Part shown: positions 58,258 through 64,000 of the stretch, one piece after another
Position numbering within the stretch: position 1 is the first letter of the stretch
Layout of the letters: every line of letters begins with the position of its first letter
Assembly (NCBI GenBank): GCA_045119835.1
Contig: JBGVED010000022.1
Location: 62,001-126,000, forward strand
Origin: CALVUJ01 sp045119835
Lineage (GTDB): Bacteria > Bacillota_I > Bacilli_A > RFN20 > DUOF01
DNA: 64,000 nucleotides
Direction of reading: 5' to 3'
Position numbers and translations under genes: made by a program
Notes under the pieces: model-generated
The model's database searches: none
Seen by the model: only the letters and a program-made list of their open reading frames with translations
What the model was told of the DNA's origin: nothing

Positions 58258-59790
58258 TTGAGTGAGGTTGAGAATAGAGAATTTAATGAATTATCTGAAG
58301 AGTTTGTAATGGACTCTTTACAATTATGTGAAACTATTAATAAATATAGACAAGAAGAAGGTAAGTCTTCTAAATTGGAACATAATGATTTATTAAAAGT
58401 GATAAGAAAAGAAATTGAAGCACTTAAAAATACAGGTATAAAAGATGAGGGAAATTTTTCCCTTATCTCATATACTGATTCTATGAATAGATCTAAGCCT
58501 TGTTATGCTTTAACAAAGTTTGGATCTATGTTAATATTGAACAAAGAATCTGCATATGTTAGATATAAAACACAAGTATATATAGAAGAATTGGAATTTA
58601 GAAATTCTGTATTAGAAGTTCCTTATAATGAAATGGCAGAAGATAGATTAATCAACGGATTCAATTTTAAAGAGATAGTAAGTTATTTAGAATACGCATC
58701 TATTGATGATTTAAATGCTATTAAAGATTTAAGAATTTTTAAAGATATAGGAATTTATCCTTATGCCGGATTCGTAAAGCAATATTTTGATACAACAGAC
58801 ATCAAACATTTAGAAAAAATAGCCACTTCTAAAGATATAAAAAATTATGGAATTAATACTTTGTCTACTCAAGAGTTTATTGATTTATTAGAATCTAATT
58901 CTATAACTTATAGAAGTATACCTAATAAAATATGTATAAGTGATGTAGTGGTTACAAAAGGCAAAATAAAAGTATTATCGGATCAGGCATTAATATATTT
59001 AGCATTAACAATTAAAGGATCCGAAGTAGCAAATAAATACAGAGAATATTTACTAAATAATCAATTGATTGATTTGCAACAAATTAATCAAATAACAAAC
59101 GAAAAAGATATAAAAGCTATTCATCAATTACAAATAGAAGTCAAAATGATAATGGATAGATTATATGAAAAAGAAGATATACTAAACGAAAGAGAAAAGT
59201 TATTAAATCAACGTGAATCCAATATAATTCAAAAAGAAACTGTATTGAAAAATTATACAGTAGAAGATAAAGGAAAAATGAAATTACGTGACAGAATAAA
59301 AAAGGCATTTAAAATCTTATTTGGAGGTGATAACTACAATACTCATGAAATAATTGTAGTGAAACATGAGTTTGAACAATCACATAAAGAAGAAGTTACA
59401 CCTAAAATAGAAATTGATAATAATGAAACAGTTGTTGTAGAAGTTGTTGAAACAGAAATTAATGATTATGCACCACCTATTGCAACTAGACAACCTATAT
59501 GCAAAGAAAAATTAGGTGTACCTGTTCCAAGCCCTATAAAAGAAAAAGACTATAGTAAAAAAGATTTTTCAATATCTGAATTAAGAAATGATTTTAAAAC
59601 AATTGTTCTTCATATAAGCAAAACTAAAAATATAAAAATTGAACATGTATATGGAGAAGTTTATAGAAATATAGAAAAACGTTTCCATATAACAATAAAC
59701 AAACCCAATCCACAAACTTCAAAATTGAATGTATTAAGACCAATTCATTTAAAATATGGTATAGAGTATTTAAATAACACTTATTTATAA
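58258..59790 (+). CDS. Rha-like regulatory protein, 510 aa, TTG start
   Basis: GGGGCGAAAGAG precedes TTG 58258. Residues about 12-120 resemble the Rha phage-regulator domain (HNDLLKVIRKEIEALKNTG, then RSKPCYALTKFGSMLILNKES). A middle helical region leads to a coiled coil (about 285-340), and a C-terminal domain of about 65 residues follows the low-complexity linker. Rha proteins interfere with phage or host gene control; the exact target here is unknown. Confidence 0.72.
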   Translation: MSEVENREFNELSEEFVMDSLQLCETINKYRQEEGKSSKLEHNDLLKVIRKEIEALKNTGIKDEGNFSLISYTDSMNRSKPCYALTKFGSMLILNKESAYVRYKTQVYIEELEFRNSVLEVPYNEMAEDRLINGFNFKEIVSYLEYASIDDLNAIKDLRIFKDIGIYPYAGFVKQYFDTTDIKHLEKIATSKDIKNYGINTLSTQEFIDLLESNSITYRSIPNKICISDVVVTKGKIKVLSDQALIYLALTIKGSEVANKYREYLLNNQLIDLQQINQITNEKDIKAIHQLQIEVKMIMDRLYEKEDILNEREKLLNQRESNIIQKETVLKNYTVEDKGKMKLRDRIKKAFKILFGGDNYNTHEIIVVKHEFEQSHKEEVTPKIEIDNNETVVVEVVETEINDYAPPIATRQPICKEKLGVPVPSPIKEKDYSKKDFSISELRNDFKTIVLHISKTKNIKIEHVYGEVYRNIEKRFHITINKPNPQTSKLNVLRPIHLKYGIEYLNNTYL

Positions 59791-59803
59791 TAAGGTGATA
59801 ACA

Positions 59804-61456
59804 ATGATTCAATTAAGAAAAAAAGATAACGATTCTTTCTATCTAGAATATACAGGTGAGTTAGACGCTAAACACAATATTTTACGTGTTTTAGCGTCTT
59901 CCTGCAATAATAGGAGAGTAGATACCGATAATTGGATTATCGATAACCAAACAAAAAACATATTAGAATCTAATTATAGCATAGAATATATAACAGTACC
60001 ATGGGAAAATGTTGGTACTGGTTTAAAATATACACCTTATGATTATCAAAAAGAGTATGTTCATTTTGGTTCTAATAATGATAGTGCTTTATTCTTAGCT
60101 GGTACTGGAGCTGGTAAAACATTTATTGCTATCACTCTTTATAATGAATTAAAACTAGCAGGCAAAGTAACTAAACCTGGTGTTATATGTGTGCCTGCTT
60201 CACTTAAATATCAATGGACTAAAGAAGTATCTAAATTTTCTGATTTAGTTGCTCATTCTATAGATACTCCTAGTAAAATGAAAAAGAAATTCGATGCTCA
60301 ATTCGAAGATTGTGATTTATTAATATGTAATTATGAAACGCTAAAGAATAAACAAGTATCTGAAAAACTATTAAATATGGAATTAGAATTTATGTTAATA
60401 GATGAAGTACAAGCTTTAGGAAACTATAAGTCGGCTAGAAGTAAAGCTATATATCAATTTAATGATTTACAGTATAAATATGGTATGACAGCTACTCCTA
60501 TTACTAGAGATCCATCAAACTTATTTGGTATATTTAACTTTATAAGTCCTGATGTATTTAAATCACATGGTAAATTTGCTTCAAATTATCTTATATATAG
60601 ATCATATGGACAAGTAAGCGGTGTTAAAAATGTAGATCATTTAAAAGCACAAATTAAACCATATGTATTTATGAAATCAGAAGAAGAAATAGCTAGTCAA
60701 TTACCAGAGCTTATAATAACTCCAATTTATTGTACAATGAGTACAAAAACTAAAAAGATAAATGATAAGATAATGGTTGATTTAAAATTAGCAAAAGACA
60801 CTGCTGAGGCTATAGAAAAGAAAATAACTAATCTTAAATTGCTTGAAACTAATTCTGATTATATAAGAGCTAAAGCACAAATACTTGCATATCAAACATT
60901 TGCACAAGAACTAGCCGATGATCCTAGATTGTTGGGTATGTCTGAATCCACTATGACTAAAAATTATGATGTAGATGATTTAGATAGTCCTAAACTAACT
61001 GTTTTATTAGAATTAATAGAACAAATAATAGACGCAGATGAAACAGTATGTATATTTACTAAATATGAAAGAATGCAACGTATATTAACTACTGAAATAC
61101 AAAAACATTTTAAAGATATAGGTATTGCTTATTTAAATGGTTCAATGAATAGTGAAGAACGCTATGAACAAGCATACACTAAATTTCAAAATGATAAAAA
61201 TTATAAAGTATTAATTATGACAGAAGCTGGACAGGCCGGCGTATCATTATCTAAATGTAAAAATCTTATAGAATATGATTTAGCAGATTCTTATGCTGGT
61301 ATGACACAAAGACATGGTCGTGTTAAAAGAGCTGATTCTGTTAGCAGAGTATCTAATATATATCAAATTATATTAGAAGAAAGCTTTGATGAAATAGCGC
61401 TTAAAATAATCAATAAGAAACAACAATATGATAATGATATTATTAAAAATCTATAA
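59804..61456 (+). CDS. SNF2/DEAD-type superfamily 2 helicase
   Basis: 550 residues from ATG 59804 (AAGGTGATAACA upstream; GTG 59795 is in the site). Walker A GTGAGKT near 101-107, motif Ia VCVPASLKYQW-like, LIDEVQ (II, about 200), GMTATPI (III), then the second RecA-like lobe with ICIFTKYERM-type motif IV, MTEAGQAGVSLSKC (V) and QRHGRVKRADS (VI). Closest in style to SNF2-like phage helicases. Probably assists replication or recombination. Confidence 0.88.
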   Translation: MIQLRKKDNDSFYLEYTGELDAKHNILRVLASSCNNRRVDTDNWIIDNQTKNILESNYSIEYITVPWENVGTGLKYTPYDYQKEYVHFGSNNDSALFLAGTGAGKTFIAITLYNELKLAGKVTKPGVICVPASLKYQWTKEVSKFSDLVAHSIDTPSKMKKKFDAQFEDCDLLICNYETLKNKQVSEKLLNMELEFMLIDEVQALGNYKSARSKAIYQFNDLQYKYGMTATPITRDPSNLFGIFNFISPDVFKSHGKFASNYLIYRSYGQVSGVKNVDHLKAQIKPYVFMKSEEEIASQLPELIITPIYCTMSTKTKKINDKIMVDLKLAKDTAEAIEKKITNLKLLETNSDYIRAKAQILAYQTFAQELADDPRLLGMSESTMTKNYDVDDLDSPKLTVLLELIEQIIDADETVCIFTKYERMQRILTTEIQKHFKDIGIAYLNGSMNSEERYEQAYTKFQNDKNYKVLIMTEAGQAGVSLSKCKNLIEYDLADSYAGMTQRHGRVKRADSVSRVSNIYQIILEESFDEIALKIINKKQQYDNDIIKNL

Positions 61457-61471
61457 AAAGGAGAAATAATT

Positions 61472-61765
61472 ATGAGAAATCATGAACAATTATTTGCTGA
61501 AGTAAGAGAAGCCTTTATAGATATGGACGTTACTGAAGAAGTAAGCGTAAAAAGAATTGATTTAGCTTTACACGAATTAGATGAAATTGAAGCTAAATGT
61601 GCTCCCGATTGGGAAGCTGCAGTTATGAATATGTTAGTATTCATAGGAGTATTAGCTGGAACACTATCTGCTGAAGTATATGGCGGAGGAGCAGAAGACG
61701 AATTACACGATAAAATAAGAGTCGTTTTTGAAATACTTGCTAAATATTATGCAATAGTTAAATAA
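61472..61765 (+). CDS. Unknown helical acidic protein, 97 aa
   Basis: AAAGGAG before ATG 61472. Helical with an Ala/Gly/Leu-rich centre (about 50-70). No family recognised. Lies between helicase and Gam-like genes. Confidence 0.7.
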   Translation: MRNHEQLFAEVREAFIDMDVTEEVSVKRIDLALHELDEIEAKCAPDWEAAVMNMLVFIGVLAGTLSAEVYGGGAEDELHDKIRVVFEILAKYYAIVK

Positions 61766-61787
61766 TTAAAATAAGGGCGTGATTGTT

Positions 61788-62375
61788 ATAATTAATGAGA
61801 GAGATTTTATAGACGAATTAAATGAATTCCTTAATGAAGAGGAGCGAAAATCATTAAATATAGAACAAGATGAAAATAATAATTATCTTATAAATGATAA
61901 ACATCAAGCCGATTACTTTATCAAATTAAGTAAAGAATGTGAAGAAGAAATAGAGCAAATACAACAATATATAAAAGAAGAAAAAGATAGACTAATACAT
62001 CATCTTGAACAATTTGAAATGAAAGAGATTGAAAAAGTAAAAAGCAGACAACAATATTATACAAGAGCACTTGAAGATTTTACACGTAGAGAATTGGAAG
62101 GTTCAAGTAAAAAATCTATCAAGCTTCCTAACGGTACTCTAGCTATTAAAAAACAACAGCCTCATTATGAATATTCAGATGAACAATTTATAACATGGGC
62201 TGAATCTTATTTTCCTGAATTGGTTAAGGTTACAATTCCAGAACCAAAGAAAACTATAGATAAAAAAGAACTTAAAAAAAGATCTTTTATAGATGATGGT
62301 ATGTTGTTTATTGATGGTCTTGAAGTACAAGGCGTAAGCGTAGAGGAGCGCGATGATAAATTTGAGGTGAAATAA
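61788..62375 (+). CDS. gam: Mu Gam-like host-nuclease-inhibitor family protein, non-AUG start
   Basis: About 195 residues. HQADYFIKLSKECEEEIEQI starts a long coiled coil (about 45-105). KSIKLPNGTLAIKKQQPHYEYSDEQFITWAE follows, and the ldK-like TIDKKELKK closes it, as in the Mu Gam family. Gam binds DNA ends and shields them from RecBCD/AddAB-type nucleases. AAGGGCGTG is the only site; ATA 61788 lies 10 nt after GGG (GTT 61785 and ATT 61782 are alternatives; GTG 61779 lies in the site). Confidence 0.75.
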   Translation: MINERDFIDELNEFLNEEERKSLNIEQDENNNYLINDKHQADYFIKLSKECEEEIEQIQQYIKEEKDRLIHHLEQFEMKEIEKVKSRQQYYTRALEDFTRRELEGSSKKSIKLPNGTLAIKKQQPHYEYSDEQFITWAESYFPELVKVTIPEPKKTIDKKELKKRSFIDDGMLFIDGLEVQGVSVEERDDKFEVK

Positions 62376-63568
62376 TGAAGTTTAGTAGAGAGTTCTTAGA
62401 TCAACTCAAAAACAATGTAAATTTACTAGACTTAATAAGTGAATATACTGAATTATACAAGGCAGGCCCATATATGTATATGGGCCATTGCCCACATCCT
62501 AAACATAATGATTCTGATGCTTCTTTTAGATTAAACACTAAAACCAATACTTGGTGTTGTTATGGCTGTCATTCAGACAAAAAGAATAAAGAACAAGGTA
62601 ATTATGGTTCTGATTGTATAGCATTTATGGAATGGGTTACAGATGGACAAATGTCTTGGATAGATGCTGTTAAGTTTTTGGCCGATAAAATAAATTTACC
62701 ATTGCCAGTAGAGAAACATGAAAAACAATATAATATTAATTATAAATTAATGAAAAAATACGAAAATGAATTAACTGAAGATGCTTTAGATTATCTTAAA
62801 TATAGAGATATATCTAAAAATGAAATAGATAAATGGAATATAGGATATGACAGATTTGAAAAGAGAATAGTTTTTCCATTAATAGATAATTATCAAAATG
62901 TAATTGGTTTTAATCGCCGTCTTCTAATAAAAGAAACAAAAGGCATTACTAAAAAATATGTTCATTCCGCTGATTCTGAAATATTTAAAAAATCTAATTA
63001 TTTATATGGTATGAATGACATAGATAAGTCTTTTGATTATATTATTTTAACAGAAGGCGTATTTGATGTTATCTTAGCTAGAAAATATGGGCTTAAAAAC
63101 GTTATTTGTGCATTAGGTACAGCTTTAAGCGAAAATCAAATACAACAAATAGCAAAACATAAAAAAGAAATCATTATAGCTTATGATTCAGATGAAAAAG
63201 GTATAACTACTATGAAAAAAGTTATTCCTATGTTACAAGAACAAGGTTTAACAACTAAATTAATTCCTTTGCCAGAAGGTAAAGATTTAGCAGATATGTC
63301 AATGTCTTTAAAACATGGAATAAAAGATTATGTATTAACTAAATCTATACCATATAGTTATTATTTAATGAAAGACTTAATAGAAGATTTTAATCAAGAA
63401 TATTTTTGTATATATATGAAATACATGTCTATGTTTAAAAACATAATCGACCAAGCACCAGAATCAGAAAAAGAAATTGCTACTTCATATATTAATAATA
63501 CTGTAAGTGGTAAGGAGCTGAATATAGAACATGTTATGCGACAAATGTCTCAATCGAACAATATGTAA
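62375..63568 (+). CDS. dnaG: DnaG-type primase
   Basis: 397 residues. CHC2 zinc domain with C39, H41 or H44, C62 and C65. The TOPRIM core shows TEGVFD near 227-232 and YDSDEKG near 271-277. It lays RNA primers on single-stranded DNA. It lacks the DnaB-binding C-terminal domain of host DnaG, so the helicase partner must differ. It starts at the last base of the previous gene's stop (TAATG). Confidence 0.92.
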   Translation: MKFSREFLDQLKNNVNLLDLISEYTELYKAGPYMYMGHCPHPKHNDSDASFRLNTKTNTWCCYGCHSDKKNKEQGNYGSDCIAFMEWVTDGQMSWIDAVKFLADKINLPLPVEKHEKQYNINYKLMKKYENELTEDALDYLKYRDISKNEIDKWNIGYDRFEKRIVFPLIDNYQNVIGFNRRLLIKETKGITKKYVHSADSEIFKKSNYLYGMNDIDKSFDYIILTEGVFDVILARKYGLKNVICALGTALSENQIQQIAKHKKEIIIAYDSDEKGITTMKKVIPMLQEQGLTTKLIPLPEGKDLADMSMSLKHGIKDYVLTKSIPYSYYLMKDLIEDFNQEYFCIYMKYMSMFKNIIDQAPESEKEIATSYINNTVSGKELNIEHVMRQMSQSNNM

Positions 63569-63890
63569 ATATTATGCATTCTTTGCAGATGCACCAATGA
63601 TTATAAATATAGAATCATGTGAAAAAGCAATAATGTCAGTAGAACAGCCTACATTTAAAAATCCTAATGATAATATAGCTTTATTAAATTTTAAACAACC
63701 AATAGACTATTCTCAATTTAATATACCACAAGAAGAAGATGAAACAATAGAAGATGAAGAAAAAGTATTTGTTGATTTATCACAACAAGCAGAAGAAAAA
63801 GAAGTAAGTATGATGGATTTATTATTGGAAGGAGAAAATGAAAATGTCGAAACAAAAAAAACAAAAACTACCAATAGACGTTCTAACTAA
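63531..63890 (+). CDS. Unknown protein with N-terminal zinc knuckle, 119 aa
   Basis: ATG 63531 overlaps the primase by 38 nt with AAGGAG at 63512. CDKCLNRTICKYY and a later SCEKA give four Cys in the first 30 residues. The rest is acidic and disordered with a basic tail. No family recognised. Confidence 0.68.
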   Translation: MLCDKCLNRTICKYYAFFADAPMIINIESCEKAIMSVEQPTFKNPNDNIALLNFKQPIDYSQFNIPQEEDETIEDEEKVFVDLSQQAEEKEVSMMDLLLEGENENVETKKTKTTNRRSN

Positions 63891-64000
63891 ACATTTACAA
63901 GAGCACAAAGATGCTGTTATTGTATTAGGTCCAGATATCTTAGGAGAGTATAAACAATGTGAAATAAATGAAGAAACATTTGATTTATACAATAGAAAAC
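63844..64000 (+). CDS. Partial gene, unknown, runs off the window
   Basis: ATG 63844 lies within the previous gene behind GGAAGGAG. The visible 52 residues have a Lys-rich start, then a strand-turn pattern (DAVIVLGPDILGE) suggestive of a Rossmann-like fold. Not identifiable from this fragment. Confidence 0.6.
   Translation, partial: MSKQKKQKLPIDVLTKHLQEHKDAVIVLGPDILGEYKQCEINEETFDLYNRK

Noticed and set aside
1..64000. tRNA genes
   Set aside because: I scanned intergenic gaps for cloverleaf arms and CCA-type ends and found none; most gaps are under 100 bases. A covariance search would be decisive.

Overview
The window is a contiguous piece of a large, very AT-rich double-stranded DNA phage genome. 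All but one of about 110 genes read rightward, tightly packed and often overlapping by a few bases, with strong AGGAGG-type ribosome binding sites. ATA, AGA and TTA codons are heavily used, which fits a low-GC Firmicutes host, most likely of the Clostridia; the host cannot be fixed from sequence alone. I saw no capsid, portal, terminase or tail-assembly genes except one collagen-like fibre protein, and no tRNA, rRNA, CRISPR array or insertion sequence. The region therefore looks like the early/middle, host-takeover and DNA-metabolism part of a big, probably jumbo-class, phage.

Layout. 1-17,860: mostly short unknown genes, including many single-helix membrane microproteins and Cys-rich mini-proteins, with islands of recognisable function: an IDDRD-repeat lipoprotein, a FolD-like enzyme, an HExxH peptidase, a metallophosphoesterase, a collagen-like fibre and a two-domain RNase H. 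17,873-34,120: a proteolysis block (ClpC-like ATPase, ClpP, ClpX) interspersed with a leftward BRO-N/RusA fusion, a glucosaminidase endolysin with a possible holin, an orphan HicA, PIN-PhoH, a second HExxH protein and a sigma-like factor. clpX is split inside its Walker A motif by a group I intron carrying a LAGLIDADG endonuclease. 34,124-49,440: SSB, both type II topoisomerase subunits, a RecA-like protein, a PD-(D/E)XK nuclease, DNA ligase, GIY-YIG nuclease, dCMP deaminase, ThyX, a UDG-fold protein, thymidylate kinase and a Rad52-like annealing protein. 49,452-56,277: Api92-like protein, NrdG, then a Ycf46-like AAA+ ATPase, YczE-like membrane protein, 3D-domain hydrolase, DUF1257 (Ycf35-like) and DUF2997. 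56,283-64,000: UvrD/PcrA helicase, Rha-like regulator, SF2 helicase, Gam-like protein and DnaG-type primase.

How the parts may work together. FolD, dCMP deaminase, ThyX and Tmk form a thymidylate supply line. Helicases, primase, SSB, gyrase-like enzyme, ligase, recombinase and annealing protein form a largely self-sufficient replication/recombination set. ClpC, ClpX and ClpP all carry the residues needed to assemble a phage-owned protease. The sigma-like factor may read a short promoter-like motif (CATATATTA or AATATATTA) found 26-34 nt upstream of eight start codons and 81 nt upstream of ssb. In several cases the motif lies between the arms of an inverted repeat whose 3' arm is the ribosome binding site, so read-through mRNA would be silenced and promoter-initiated mRNA translated. 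This resembles the logic of phage T4 genes such as e and I-TevI. At least four genes also appear to start at AUA or AUU.
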